From positions 714,300-778,299 of the forward strand of contig NW_004450276.1 in NCBI RefSeq assembly GCF_000321225.1: a stretch of 64,000 bases of DNA, read 5' to 3'. This document shows positions 11,325-22,976 of this stretch, piece by piece. A program made the translations under genes and the position numbers. Positions within the stretch are counted from its first letter, which is position 1. Every line of letters begins with the position of its first letter. The notes beneath the pieces are model-generated. The model searched no databases, was not told the DNA's origin, and was given only the letters and a program-made list of their open reading frames with translations. The stretch comes from Odobenus rosmarus divergens. Lineage: Eukaryota; Chordata; Mammalia; Carnivora; Odobenidae.

Positions 11325-11540
11325 AGGGACCGGCAAACTACAGCCTGTGACCCCCTGTTTTTGTAAATAAAGCTTCATTGAACACAGCTGTACCCATGTG
11401 TTTCCATATTGGCTGTGGAAGCTGTTGTGTTTCAGTGGCAGAGCTGGGTAGTCACAACAGAGACTATATGCCCTGCAAGCCTAAAATATTTCCTACTTGG
11501 CCCCTTACATAAAACATTTGCTGACTCCTCGTCTAGAAAA
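11325..11540 (-). mobile_element. Non-autonomous hAT-type DNA transposon
   Basis: It starts with gggaccggcaaactacagcc, has the diagnostic cctgtttttgtaaataaagc and cctaaaatatttcctac blocks, and ends with catttgctgactcctcg. The ends are near-inverted repeats of a well-known MER element. The family number is not certain and the strand is by convention only. Confidence 0.7.
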
Positions 11541-11545
11541 CAAAA

Positions 11546-12079
11546 AATCTTAAATCAGAATTTTGTCCCAGACAGGTTGGATGAACCATTCTGAAAGCTG
11601 AATTCACATACTTAACCATCATGGCAGCTGAACCCCCAACTGGGCTCCCTCCTACCTATTGGATGAGTAGGCTGGTATTCTAATCCAGTTATGGAATTAT
11701 AAAGCTGGTCAGCTGATTTATTTTGAACGTCTAAATGATAACTGAGATAAGATAGTGGTGTGTCCAATTTTTTATGCAGTGATCAAACTTCAAATCTCCT
11801 AACTCCTTCCTTATGATTATGAACCGAGAATCATCTGGTCAGTGCTTAACATAAGTGACATTCCTAGAAAATTATTTCAGCATTCAAGATGCGTCATTTT
11901 TACTTCCTACTTGCCTCTCTGAATGCATTCACAGATATTAGGGAGAAATAGCTTCTCAATTCTCCTAGTAGAAACTGACCTATTTGTAAGAGGAAATAAA
12001 AGGAAGATGAGAAGAAAAGTCAGGAAGTAAAAAAAAAAATCTGAAATATTACCTTTTAACAAAGATGGCTTTGTAAGCT

Positions 12080-12112
<33 letters not shown>

Positions 12113-12334
12113 GAAAAAAACAAAAGCCATTATTTTGATATTTCCATGAACTCAGAACATTTAGTATGTCTGGTCTGAGAGAAAAATAATTCTTGGTCAA
12201 ATCATTTTGGCCATACCATTTTAAACAATACCCCTTTAATTTTAAAAAATGTGAGAATGACCATCAGAAACCGCTATTATAAAACTCACATTTAACCTAT
12301 CTTCTAATTCCCAAGAATTGAAATTAAAAGCCTC
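11546..12334. other. Unassigned sequence with A-rich tract
   Basis: No gene recognised. A purine-rich poly-A tract with G interruptions sits at 12080-12125. Confidence 0.4.
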
Positions 12335-12520
12335 GTGTCCCAATTCCAGTTTTGCCACTGGACTTGCCATGTGAACTACAAGTCACATTTCTGTGGCCTC
12401 CATTTCCCCATATGTGAAATTCTTCTAACAGTATCTTCCTCGCCTAATTCACACTACTGCTGTTATGATGAAATGTGATGTTTGTGAATTTGTGCAAGCA
12501 CTATACCAGTGAAAGATATG
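12335..12520 (+). repeat. MIR-like SINE
   Basis: The MIR order is visible: ccaattccagttttgccact, gccatgtgaactacaagtca, a cctccatttccccatatgtg block and a final gcaagcactataccagtg. Confidence 0.6.
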
Positions 12521-13884
12521 ATTTTCTGATTGTCGCCTTAATGTCTTCCCAAATTGTCTATGGCATTAAAAATGTTTGGCCATAAACATCTATAAATGCT
12601 CCACCATTGACTATGAAATTGTCCTTTGTGAATTCCATGGTTTAGATTTTATTTTGATGTAATAAACGAGCATAATTAACTTTTATTGCATGCATTATTT
12701 GTGGGAATGTTTGAACACGTTAAGTAAAGCCATCTATCTCAGCATTACACAAGGATTAGCAAACTGAGAAGTGCTATCTTTAAAAATGGGATGATTTCAT
12801 TTGGAGATTTGAGTTTGGTTTTATTGCCGAAATTAATAAAATGTTTCTGTCTAAAATGAAACTGTTTTTTTTCCGGTACTTCATATTTTTGCTTGGTTAA
12901 AGAAACAGCAATAACATGATTAGATGTCGGTAATTAAATATCTTTGTGGAACAGTAACTTAATAGCATATATTTAGAACACAGCCATACCAAAAACATTC
13001 AATTACATAGATTCAGCTTTAATATTTAACAGCTTGTTTCTTAACTACCATCCTTCTGGTGAACTGATGTTGACTACACATAAAAGAAAGCAAGCAGCTT
13101 AGTGTCAAATTAGGAGAAGTAGAATATATTATAATGGTACTTTTTATGTTTTGCTATTCTCACATTCAGCCAAATATAATGTTTTTATTTAATACGTTTA
13201 ACTGTCAATTCATCTCTCTTATTTTTAGCAACAGGGGCTTTCAATTTTCTCTAAGCAAAATGAAGGTTTAACCAGGGACCAAAGAAGGAAAAAAAAAGTC
13301 ACTCCACTTAAGCATCGTGGGAAAACAAACATGTATGAAGCAATACACAGTAACCTGGCACCCCCCACCCCGAATCCCAGAAAGTAAAATGTGGAAATCA
13401 CTGAAAGACATCTCAGAAAGTGGAGAAGAGAGTGATCTCATACCTCTCTCTCAGAGACGGGAATAGCAAGAAAGCCAGGCTCCCGTCAGGAGCCCCTGTG
13501 TTCTGCTTTTACTTAATGTTAAGTATGAGTTTGTAAATAAATGGAATTATCCCTAATTTCTTCATGGGTGCACTCTGTTTTTGAAAAGAACTCAACATTT
13601 TCCCCAAATTTTAATTTTGATTCCAGTTTCATGACTCCTTACTGTAAGTCAGGGCTCAGTTCTTTTCACTAAAAAATGATTCCATTCAGTAATGTTTAAG
13701 TAGGGTGACCTTCAACAGTCCATGAGGGAACGGATGTGGCTCATACAATGTCTAGGTCCCCGTAGTGATAAGGACCAGGATGAGTTTGAGAGCAAGAGGT
13801 TCATCAAGTACAGATTCATTTCTCTGGTTGTGGGAGCATAAATAAACCAGTCTGTCTGAGAAGACGCAACCGAGTCTGAAGTTA
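12521..13884. other. AT-rich unique sequence
   Basis: No gene or clear repeat. 12560-13260 is rich in homeodomain/POU-like cores (ataattaac, tgcatgcattattt, ggtaattaaat) and is discussed as a candidate conserved element. Confidence 0.35.
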
Positions 13885-14065
13885 AATCACAGGTTATCCA
13901 AGTATAGCGCCACCAGTTTCTCCCTGTGACCCCAGGCAAGTCACTAACTATTCCAAATTGAAGTCTCTTACCTATGAGATGAGAGCTAATAATAGCACTT
14001 CTTTTCTGGAAATGTCATAATGTTTAAGCTGAGTAGGCAATTAGTGCTCAATGAGTATTAGAGGA
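13885..14065 (+). repeat. MIR-like SINE
   Basis: It contains tgtgaccccaggcaagtcac, a ctcttacctatgagatgaga block, gctaataatagcac, and ends in agtgctcaatgagtatta, matching the order of a MIR element. Confidence 0.7.
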
Positions 14066-14959
14066 AGAAAGGGGAGACATTGCTACAGAACAATCAAGCA
14101 AAGGGGCAGCATTCTATGGAGAGAGAGTGCCTGTTCGGATGAGAGCAGGTCTTTTGCGGGTAGGTGGATAGGAGGGAGATGTCACACAGAAGAGCAACGA
14201 GACAGAACCTCACGAGCAGGTCTGGCTCCCTCAGATCAGCTTTGGTTCACGGGGTTACCCGGAAATAAAAAGTTTCTGACTTCAGGGTGATGTACTTCCT
14301 CTTGACCTTTGATCCTTAAAATAGTTTTCCCACCTTCCAGCCTTCTGAACTTAGTTATGGCAATAACAATGGCGCAGATCTGGAGCAAACCATGTCCTTT
14401 GCCTGTGAACCGTCGGGCACGGAGCAGTCATCCTCATGACTCTGCTCATTAGTGAGCGCTTGATAAATATTTACTGAAAAGCTAGTTGATCTTCCTGACA
14501 GTCTTGTAGCTATTGCACACTATTATCTGCGGGGCAATCAAGCACCTGCTATAGCAATGGAGGAGGCCAGAGGGACTGCTCACGTCCCTTCTGGCCGATG
14601 AGGACACGGAGGCCCCCAGTGACACGCCACTAGGTGACTCTGCTTTGTGAAGGCGGCAGCTTGTCAGAGGGAAAATGAACAATGCATACGAGAACCGCCC
14701 CCTCCGTCCTTCTGCTCTATTCTCCACCCAAGATCATAATCAATATCCTTAAGCACCGAATGTCTATCAATGGCTGACATGGGGAAAAAAAAAACAAAAA
14801 CAAAAACAAAAAACAAAATAAAACTTTATTTCTCTTCCATCTTTCAAGAACTCCAGAGGAGGGGATTTTGATAAGGAAGAGTGGCAAACATTCTCCGCGC
14901 CAGGGAGCTGAGCAAGGACAAACACTGCTTTCCTTCAATCTGTTAGGATGGGAACTAAA
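14066..14959. other. Unassigned sequence with MIR-like remnants
   Basis: A reverse MIR-like block occurs near 14555-14650 (gatgaggacacggaggcccc). An (AAAAAC)n-like A-rich tract occupies 14785-14822. No gene recognised. Confidence 0.4.
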
Positions 14960-15059
14960 GCTTCACCGAAGAAGCAATATTTCTATGAAATCCTCCCTGA
15001 TCATTTCCACCAGGGTCTGCCCAGCTTAAAAGCCACACTATTTAAAAAGAAATAAGAGC

Positions 15060-15784
15060 GGGTATTGCTATGAATAATGTGAGCATGTAAAGGGAAAAGC
15101 ACGGGAGAGTAAGTCAGAGAGATAGCATTAAAATGCCTTTTCATATGCGACACAGAGGAAACCTTATCTTCAAAAAAAAAAAACCTGATGAATATATGAG
15201 CTGCTAATACTCTGCTCTAAGATTCCATCTTGGAGGGAAAAGCAATGATTTCATTGTGGTGTTTTGAAAAGAAACCCACAGAGAATGAAGAGGAAGTGTC
15301 TCCGCTTAAAGATTGGATATCTTTATCTTTAAGTGTGATATCAGGTTCTGAGAAGCTGTCTCTTGTCACCAGCCAAAATAGCATCCCGGATTTCTATAGG
15401 ATTCGACACAAACAGAAGACGGGGTGCAAAGAAGCACTTTTTTTTTTTTTACCTCTGCTTTAAAAACAATGGCAAGAGTGGGGATATTCTCTCCATCATA
15501 GACAAAGCTGAGTGCTCTTTTTAAGTTAGTAGTTACTTCAAAGTCATGAGAGTCAAAGAACGTAGAGAGAAGATAGATTACTGAAGACTTTCTGTCTGTA
15601 GCATAATAGTGAATCAGCTAACAACCCTTTAGAAATGAACAAGCTGAAAATTGCTTCATTCATTTTGAAATAATTTAAATCCAACTCATTGAACATAATT
15701 AAGTGAAAACAGTTGGCCCCACAAAGAAAAGATCAGTGTAGTGAAATGGACCATATTGAAGCAATATTCTCCCACTCTGATACC
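15060..15784. other. Unassigned sequence
   Basis: No gene or named repeat. It contains short poly-A (about 15172-15182) and poly-T (about 15439-15450) runs. The 77-codon frame at 15230-15463 resembles no known protein. Confidence 0.35.
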
Positions 15785-16030
15785 TTCAAGTCACCCCGAC
15801 CTGGGTTTTCTAGCTATTGACATCTGGGGCCAGAGCATTTTTTTTGTTGGCGTGGGGGGACTGTCGTGTGCATTGTAGGACATTTAGCTGCATCCCTGGC
15901 CTCTAACCACTAAGATGCTAGGACCACCGCCCTGAGTCGTGACAACCAAAAACGTCTCTAGACATTGCCAATGTTCCTGGGTGGGGGGAGGGGTGAATGC
16001 AAAATCACTCCCAGTGGAGAAGTGCTGCCC
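15785..16030 (+). mobile_element. MER20 hAT-Charlie element
   Basis: Characteristic MER20 blocks are present in order: catctggggccagagcattt, gtgcattgtaggacatttag, ctgcatccctggcctctaac, gtgacaaccaaaaacgtctc, cagacattgccaatgttcct and gcaaaatcactcccagt. Only the edges are diverged. Confidence 0.85.
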
Positions 16031-16299
16031 CAAACCCTACGTTGCTTTCCATTGATCTGCAGTCTGTCGTCCACTCAGATACCCGATAAGACTCATCTGA
16101 CATCATCACCAACTTCTCAGATATCTCAGGCCTCTCCCCCAAAATGTGTTCATCCATTCTATCCTCGGCTACTCGCCCCTTACTTCCCCTTAGATGGTCC
16201 CTGTGCAGACCATTTTGCTTTCCTAGGCACTGGGCTGATAACTCCACCAAGGTCTCTATCTAGAGGGTGTGGCCCAGGGAGAAAAGGGGGAGAGGATTC
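16031..16299. other. Unassigned sequence
   Basis: Non-repetitive. The 130-codon frame at 15965-16357 runs through MER20 and is an artefact, so it is not a gene. Confidence 0.4.
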
Positions 16300-16480
16300 A
16301 CTGCAAAGTTTGCTGGCCCAAGTTTCAAATCCTGCCTCTGTCACTGAGAAGCTATGAGAACCTTTAGGCAAGTCATTTTCTTTTCTGAATCTTGGCTTGA
16401 GAATAATTATATCTACTCTATAGCAGTGCTGCTGATTAAATATTGTATGTAAAGTTCCTGTCAGCATCTGGAGGCACTTA
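16300..16480 (+). repeat. MIR-like SINE
   Basis: Tttcaaatcctgcctctgtc, then an aggcaagtcattttcttttc block and gaataattatatctactcta, match the MIR order. Confidence 0.65.
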
Positions 16481-16829
16481 TTTCCTGATAGCTTATGAAA
16501 TTGGAAATATATTGCTTAGACACCAAAGAAACAATTTGAGGCTAACAACAGGAGGTCTGTTAGAGCTGAAATAGTATTCGATCAGCTAGGGCAAGAATCA
16601 AACTCAGCAGTACTGGGAAGGAAGGGGTGGTCAGGAAAGATAGGCAGGAACACAGACAGATACAGATTCCCTGGGCATTTGCCAGCAGGCTGATGATTAC
16701 AATGGCCGGGGCCAGGAAATACCAAATTATGGCAAACCAAGCTGGGAATAGAAATATCTGATGTTGAGAGAAAACACTGACCTGTGCCTACATTAGACAC
16801 AATGGCATCAAGGGGCAGATTGCTGATCC

Positions 16830-16906
16830 ATCCTTTTTGTTTGTTGGTTTCATTGTAACTATTTTGATCCTTTTTGTTTGTTGGTTTCATTGTAACTATT
16901 TTGATC
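16830..16906 (+). repeat. Perfect 37-bp tandem duplication
   Basis: Two identical 37-bp units (16830-16866 and 16867-16903) begin with atcctttttgtttgttggtt. They are followed by three more bases of the same phase. There are no mismatches between copies. Confidence 0.97.
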
Positions 16907-17125
16907 GCATTGATGTTCTCGCTCGTTTTGTGAAAGACCTCCTTATTTCCTTCAGGTTAATTCATACCTGCTCAGTGTTTATCTGATTGGTTCATCACTT
17001 CAAAATCAAAACAAGTTATTGATGAAATGTAACATTTCTATACCACCTATTTTTGTAATACATGCAAAAAAAAAGTGCCTGAAAGTGTCTCAGTCACACA
17101 TAGTCATTCCAGTCTATGTATTTTT

Positions 17126-17531
17126 TTAAAGACTTATTTACTGGGGGCACCTGGGTGGCTCAGTTTTTAAGCGTCTGCCTTCGGCTCAGGTCATGATCCC
17201 AGGACCCTGGGATCAAGCCCCGCATCAGGGTCCCTGCTTGGCCTGCTTCTCTCTCTCCCCCACTTACCCTGCTTGTGTTCTCTCTCTCACTGTCTCTCTC
17301 TGTCAAATAAATAAATAAAATCTTTAAAAAAAAAGATTTATTTTAGAGAGACAGAGAGCATGGTGGGTAGGGGCAGAGGGAGAGGGAGAGAGAATCTTAA
17401 GCAGACTCCACGCTGAGCACGGAGCCTGATGCGGGGCTCCATCTCACGACCCTGAGATCATGACCTGAGATCATGACCAAAGCAGAAACCAAGACTTGGA
17501 TGTTTAACCGGCTGCACCACCCAAGCGCCCC
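17126..17531 (-). mobile_element. CAN-SINE split by a second SINE
   Basis: A reverse-strand SINE begins with the poly-T tail at about 17121-17127 and ends with the complement of the tRNA-like head near 17530. Its body is interrupted by a forward SINE. Its flanks carry an imperfect duplication: cattccagtctatgtatttt starting 17105, and cattctggtctatattttt at 17532-17550. Confidence 0.85.
17141..17331 (+). mobile_element. CAN-SINE inserted in a SINE
   Basis: Head gggggcacctgggtggctca, tRNA-like body, CT-rich middle, (aaat)n and poly-A tail ending at about 17334. The target duplication aaaga(c/t)ttattta occurs at 17128-17140 and 17332-17344. It lies within the tail of the reverse-strand SINE. 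Confidence 0.88.
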
Positions 17532-17550
17532 CATTCTGGTCTATATTTTT

Positions 17551-19789
17551 AAAGGGCAGATAAGTATTAAATACCCAACAGGAATTAGATTTCAGAAAAA
17601 TAATACAAAAGGCATTGCATTGTTCAATCCATTTCTAAAATGGATTTCTTTTGTTGAATCCCTTTCTAAAATGGTTTAGAATAGTACACTAATGACAATC
17701 AGGTAGGTTTGGAAGATAAATGCGTTTGCAATCTTCCCTTTAAATCTGATATTAGTATAAAATTTCACTGTTGCTTAATTAGGAGCAGAGATAGAAGGCC
17801 AATATATCCTTTTATGTAACAACAGCTATGAGAGAAAGTATTGTATAGCATCAAAATAATAAAGCACTAGCTGACAACTGCATTTTTCTATCAGAGGCAT
17901 TCCTAATAGCACTACACAATCACTATTAGACCAAGCCTCAGTGAGGAGTGTCAGGAAAATTAAAACAGACAGGCACCTCTTTAAGGCACTTGGTACAATT
18001 TAGTTTGACTTAATAGGGTCTCTCTTTGGGAGTCTGAAGAGAAATATAAGCAATTCCACCCAAATTTTCAGGTCTTAGTTGTGTTAGAAATGCCAGCTGC
18101 TTTGGATTATGTTGATGATGGGGCCCTTTAATTGGACTTGTACATAAGGCTCCTACAAGATATTATCTTGCTTCTCTACGCACTTAACTGTTTCTCTGCT
18201 TTCATTTTAGTGCAAACAAATGGATATCTGGTAATAACCCACCAAATTAGGAGGTTCCTCAAGTCGGGGTTCCACGCACGTCTCTTCAGACGTGCGTCTT
18301 CAGTTGCTATGTATGTCTTCACATCCATTTTTAGGCATCATGTATGTTAGCTCTGTTATATCCACTTTTATCACCCTATTTTTGAACAACTACAAAAAAG
18401 ACCTTGCCTTCATAAAAATTATGAATGGAGAAAACTTATTTTCCATCTTAATAGAAGAGCAAACTTTAAAATTTTACCAGTAAATGCTACCTCTGTTTTA
18501 AGTGTTTAGAACAATGATGAATTTCACTTTTATTGCATTGTCTATTCCATTTTTGAAAACAGTTTAGGGTGCATATCCAGACTGTGAAACCTTCCATAGC
18601 AACAAGATATAAGAAAGGATATGGCTTTCTTTTGCATTTTCTAGGATAAACAGCTATGAGCTACTTTGATTTTTGCCTTTTAAATGCATTTCCATAGCAT
18701 TCACAGATAGAACAAGCCCCAAAATCCATTGCGCGTCTCTCAAAAAGAGCTGAGTAAATTTCTATTTGTAACTACATCTTTAATTGTGACCTGTGTTAGA
18801 TGCCGAATTTCAAGGAAGCAAAATTCTGGTGCTGTGCACTTACATGAGATATGAGATTATTTTCTTTATATATAATCTGGGGAATGGAGAAGTTAGACAT
18901 GCTTAAGGAAGCCGATCTCTCTCCTTTGCCCTCTCCCTCCATCTTTCCCCTCCCCTACCACACACACACAGCTGTGTGATCTCCAGGATCTGAATCACGG
19001 CTGGGATTTAGTGAAGGAGGGAGTGCGGTAGAATGTGTTCGCATGTTGGGGAACATGGTGGTCACGGTTGGTGGCGTTTAGCCTTGGGGGAAAGTTCACA
19101 AGATCTAAAATCTTGGACCTCGCGCTGTTTTGTTTTCTCTACCTCAGAAGACATTTTATCTCCTATGAGCTGAGAATCCTGGCCAACTTCAGTAAAGGGG
19201 CATGATGACTAATTTAGCATTTTCCAAAGCTGCAAAATCACTGATCTACCAGTGGGAGACTCCTGGGTTCAACAGTGTGGCCAAGAAATCCAGACTCAAC
19301 ATTCACACAACCTGGTGTTCTTTTGAAGAACAGCTCTTGCAAAGCAGTGTCTGGATAATGATATTTAAAAATGAATCATTGCATTTATGACCAAGGGGAT
19401 GGGGAAGAATAAGCCATAATTTTTAATGTGAATAAAAGGAACTTGCGCTATTCAAATGGAAGGAGATAATAATAGCTCTAGAGGACGATGCTCTGGAAAC
19501 CTGGCACCAAATTTCTCTGTTTGCAGAAATGCATGCCTTACACAATCCGTGTTTATACAATTCTAGTTTACTTCAGCAAAGGTACCTGTTACATATTTGT
19601 TGATGTTCTCTTACCTTGTGTTGTTTTTATATGAAGAACTTCCAAAGTACAGGGTTCTGTTTTATGTTTCTCATGAAAGATCTATTTACTTAAACATGGA
19701 AGTCTGTAAAGAAATAGAGTAACAGCACAGAAATGCACACAATAGAGGAGAAAAATTTACTATCAAAATATGATATGTTCCTGACTTAT
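17551..19789. other. Unassigned unique sequence
   Basis: Mostly AT-rich with no recognised gene or repeat. It holds the CpG-rich palindrome at 18274-18297 and a short (CA)n at about 18960. Confidence 0.4.
18274..18297. repeat. CpG-rich perfect palindrome
   Basis: Arms acgcacgtct (18274-18283) and agacgtgcgt (18288-18297) are exact reverse complements around a cttc loop. Each arm contains two CpGs in an otherwise AT-rich, CpG-poor neighbourhood. Confidence 0.9.
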
Positions 19790-20180
19790 TTTTGTTTCAT
19801 TAGAAACTGATTGGATACAAAAGAATAATTATAACATGCATATAAGGTATGATGAGTTACAGTAAAATTGACGACCATGAAACCACCGCCCAGGGTAAGA
19901 GATAGAGTGTTCTGGGCACCTCTGAGGGCCCCCATGTGCCACTCCATCATGTCATGGGGCTTCTCCCTAGAGAAAACCACGACCCTGAATTTTGGGTTGT
20001 CATTCCCTTGCTTTTCTTTGTAGTCTGGCACATATGTTGATATGTTCAAACAATGTGCAGTTGAATGTTTTGAGCTGATATAAATGGAATCCCTGAATTC
20101 TTCTGCAACTTGATTTTTTCCCCTCAGTATTATTTCCTGAGATGTATCCAACTGGATGTGTATTTTATTCTTTTTCACCG
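19790..20180 (-). mobile_element. Old L1 3'-region fragment
   Basis: Text such as gatgtatccaactggatgtg and ccgctgtatgctattttt resembles the reverse complement of ancient L1 3' sequence. It is too diverged for a subfamily. Confidence 0.5.
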
Positions 20181-20189
20181 CTGTATGCT

Positions 20190-20380
20190 ATTTTTACATC
20201 ATTTATTTATTTTTTATTTTTTTATTATGTTATGTTAATCACCATACATTACATCATTAGTTTTTGATGTAGTGTTCCATGATTCATTGTTTGCATATAA
20301 CACCCAGTGCTCCATGCAGTATGTGCCCTCTTTAACATCCATCACCAGGCTAACCCATCCCCCTACCCCCCTCCAAAAAA
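20190..20380 (-). mobile_element. Carnivoran L1 3' end
   Basis: Begins with a T-rich run and tatgttatgttaatcaccat, followed by cacccagtgctccatgcagt and caccaggctaacccatcc. This is the reverse complement of the L1 tail seen at about 61490-61625, giving internal confirmation. Confidence 0.85.
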
Positions 20381-20385
20381 AATGT

Positions 20386-20960
20386 AAGAAGGAAAACTGG
20401 CCATGAAGCACACATCTTCAGTATTTGCTGTTTAAGGGAATTTCTACCTTCATTTCCATTTTCATCTTTTGGTTCAGCTTTATGCTTTCCCTGGTGAAGA
20501 AGAATGATATGTTGTTTATTAGTGCTCAAAGGGAACTAAGAGATTATTTGGCTCAATGGTGTATGAAGTACCTGAGACCTAGGGAAAGGAAGGGACCCAT
20601 CCAAAGTTACAAAATAGTCATGTCTTTGGGCATCTAGTTCTTGTCTACATCTCACATCTTCTCAAAAGAAAGAGGGGCTCACCCTCTGTCAATCTCTTGT
20701 ACCTTCTCTTTTCTTCAGGAATAATTCATCAAGATACTGAAAGAGAGACTATGTCTAGACTCACTTCAAAGCAACCATAGGTCCTGATTTTTAGAAAAAA
20801 AAAATACAAGGACTTGATTGTATAATGCATGTTGATACTCTTAAGCACTTGTTCCATTTTCTGCCATCTAGAACATAGGCTCTTTGTGGATTGCAAAGTT
20901 TTCTTTTCCCATTTGCAATAAAAGAAACTAGTGAGAAAAGTAAGTTAAAAAAAATTAAGT
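20386..20960. other. Unassigned sequence
   Basis: Contains a weak MIR-like reverse block at about 20530-20640. Otherwise nothing recognised. Confidence 0.35.
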
Positions 20961-20961
20961 A

Positions 20962-21118
20962 GCTCTCAAACTTTAGTACGCACAAGAATCTTCTGGAAAT
21001 TCAGATTCTGAGGCCACACTCAGAAACACTGATACAGAAGGACTACAGAAGGGTCCGGGAATCTTTGCTTTTAACAAGCACCCAGATGATTGACATGGCC
21101 ATCCAGTAACCTTGAGAA
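20962..21118 (+). mobile_element. MER5A-like hAT-Charlie fossil
   Basis: gtagctctcaaactttagta and the later acaagcacccagatgattga fit MER5A, with a central diverged stretch. Ancient. Confidence 0.6.
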
Positions 21119-21304
21119 AATATATAAAAGGAATGAGCTTGTGCGCTATACTGGAAAATAGGCTGCCAAGAATATTCTCGGTTCCCGTCAATAGAATAAA
21201 AAAAAAAACACAGAGAAGCAAAAATGGAAGTAATAGGAGCAATTAGAAGCTTGATTTCAGCAAATTATGGAAGAAGGATGGAGAATAGTGAGAGTGTAAA
21301 AAGC
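21119..21304. other. Unassigned sequence
   Basis: No feature recognised. Contains a short poly-A at about 21200. Confidence 0.35.
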
Positions 21305-21920
21305 TATTATTTTCTTTTTTTAAATTGAGGTATAATTGACATATAGCATTATATTAGTTTCAGGTGTACTATGTAATGATTCAATATTTGTATACATTGT
21401 GAAATGATCACCCAATAGGTCTAGTTAACACCCATAAACACATAGTTACAGATTTTTTTTCCTGTGATGAGAAATTTTAAGATCTACTCTCTTAGCAATG
21501 TGTAAATATGCAATATAGTATTATCAATTATAGTAAACATGCCGTACATTATATCCCCATGATTTACTTATTTTATAACTGGAAATTTGTACCTTTTGAC
21601 CACCTGCACCCATTTTGCCCACCCCCTATACCACAGCCTCTAGCAACCACCAATCTGTTCTCTGTATTTATGAGCTCATTTGGTTTTATTTTTTAGATTC
21701 CACATATAAGTGAGATCATATGGTATTTGTCTGTCTCATTTCACTTAGCATAATGCCCTCAAGTTCCCTCCGTGTCGCTGCAAATGGCAAGATTTCCTTC
21801 TCTTGTGCAGCCGAATAACATTTCATTTTATATATACCACATTTTCTTTATCCATTTATCTGTGGGGGGACAGGCTGTTTCCATGTCTCGTTTCTTGGAA
21901 AGAATGCTGCAGTGGGGTCA
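21305..21920 (-). mobile_element. L1 3' region, reverse strand
   Basis: The poly-T and aaattgaggtataattgaca start is the complement of an L1 3' end. It continues through acacatagttacag-like, tccacatataagtgagatca and tcatttcacttagcataatg blocks to tttatccatttatctgtggg and the complement of the late ORF2/3'UTR junction region. Confidence 0.8.
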
Positions 21921-21924
21921 GAGA

Positions 21925-22345
21925 CTTCTGCAAGTCAGCAGTGTAGGAAGATCCTGAACTCACGTCCTCCCACGGACACACCAAATCCACAGCTCCAGCT
22001 CCGAAAAAGATCTGAAAACTAGATGAATTGCTTCTCCGCAGCAAAGGGTAGAAAGACCACATCCAGACAGGCAGGAGAGGCAGAGATATGGTCTCACCAA
22101 AAACCCCAGCTGTGGAGTGGCAACACACAACAGGGTTCGGTGACCCACAAGAGGTACCCCAACTCCTGGGATCTGCACTGGAGACGTGAGCCCCCAAAAT
22201 GTCTGGCTTGGAAAACCAACAGGGCTGATGTCTAGAGGACGCAGAGTACTATAGAAAACTGAGACTTCCCCTTTTAAAGGGCTCAAGTGAGGTCTCACTT
22301 GCCTTGAGACCCAGTGAAAAAATAGCAGTTGGAAAAGCACCTAGA
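21925..22345 (+). mobile_element. L1 5'UTR fragment
   Basis: aggaagatcctgaactcacg and cctcccacggacacaccaaa, then ccacatccagacaggcagga and caaaatgtctggcttggaaa, occur in the order of the mammalian L1M 5'UTR just before ORF1. No ORF1 follows; the sequence leaves the element by about 22345. Confidence 0.75.
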
Positions 22346-22474
22346 CTGTATGTAGAAGGCACTGGATGGATTGAAATCTGCTGGCATGGGAATGTGGTTT
22401 TGTCTTATCATGTTCTTCTAAATAGAATAGCTTGCTTTCTTAGAACTTTCCCCTTAAAAGCAATTTGAATTATA

Positions 22475-22612
22475 ATGATAGTAACTTTATCTGCTTAGTA
22501 TTTTTCTGTTATAAAGTACTTTCACATTCTTATAACCCATGAAATTCTATGTCCAGTCTATAGTCCCTTTTACAGAGGGGTAAACTGAGACTCAGCGGAA
22601 TTCATCAAAGCT
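22475..22612 (-). repeat. MIR-like SINE remnant
   Basis: Reverse MIR pattern: ttttacagaggggtaaactg and agactcagcgg. Diverged. Confidence 0.5.
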
Positions 22613-22622
22613 ATCGGTTAGT

Positions 22623-22855
22623 TGAGTACTATACATTTTTATTTTTATTTTTTTAAAGATTTTATTTATTTGACAGAGAGATACAGCGAGGGAGGGAACA
22701 CAAGCAGGGGGAGTGGGAGAGGGAGAAACAGGCTTCGCACTGAGCAGGGAGCCCGATGAAGGGCTCCATCCCAGGACCCTGGGATCATGACCTGAGCTGA
22801 AGGCAGACGCTTAACGACTGAGCCGCCCAGGTGCCCTGAGTACTATACATTTTTA
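22623..22855 (-). mobile_element. CAN-SINE with perfect TSD
   Basis: The element at 22642-22836 is a full-length reverse SINE from a T-rich tail to the head complement gccgcccaggtgccc. The 19-bp duplication tgagtactatacattttta is identical at 22623-22641 and 22837-22855, implying a young insertion. Confidence 0.95.
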
Positions 22856-22976
22856 AATTTATATGTAAAATTAAAAAATTTTTTAAACTACATTTTTAAA
22901 AATTAAGCATTTTCTCTAATCTGCTTTCATGAGTCATGTTTGAAATCTCTGAGCAATATTTTTTAAAAATCATGTT

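Noticed and set aside
15965..16357. 130-codon frame
   Set aside because: It starts within MER20 and ends in a MIR-like element.
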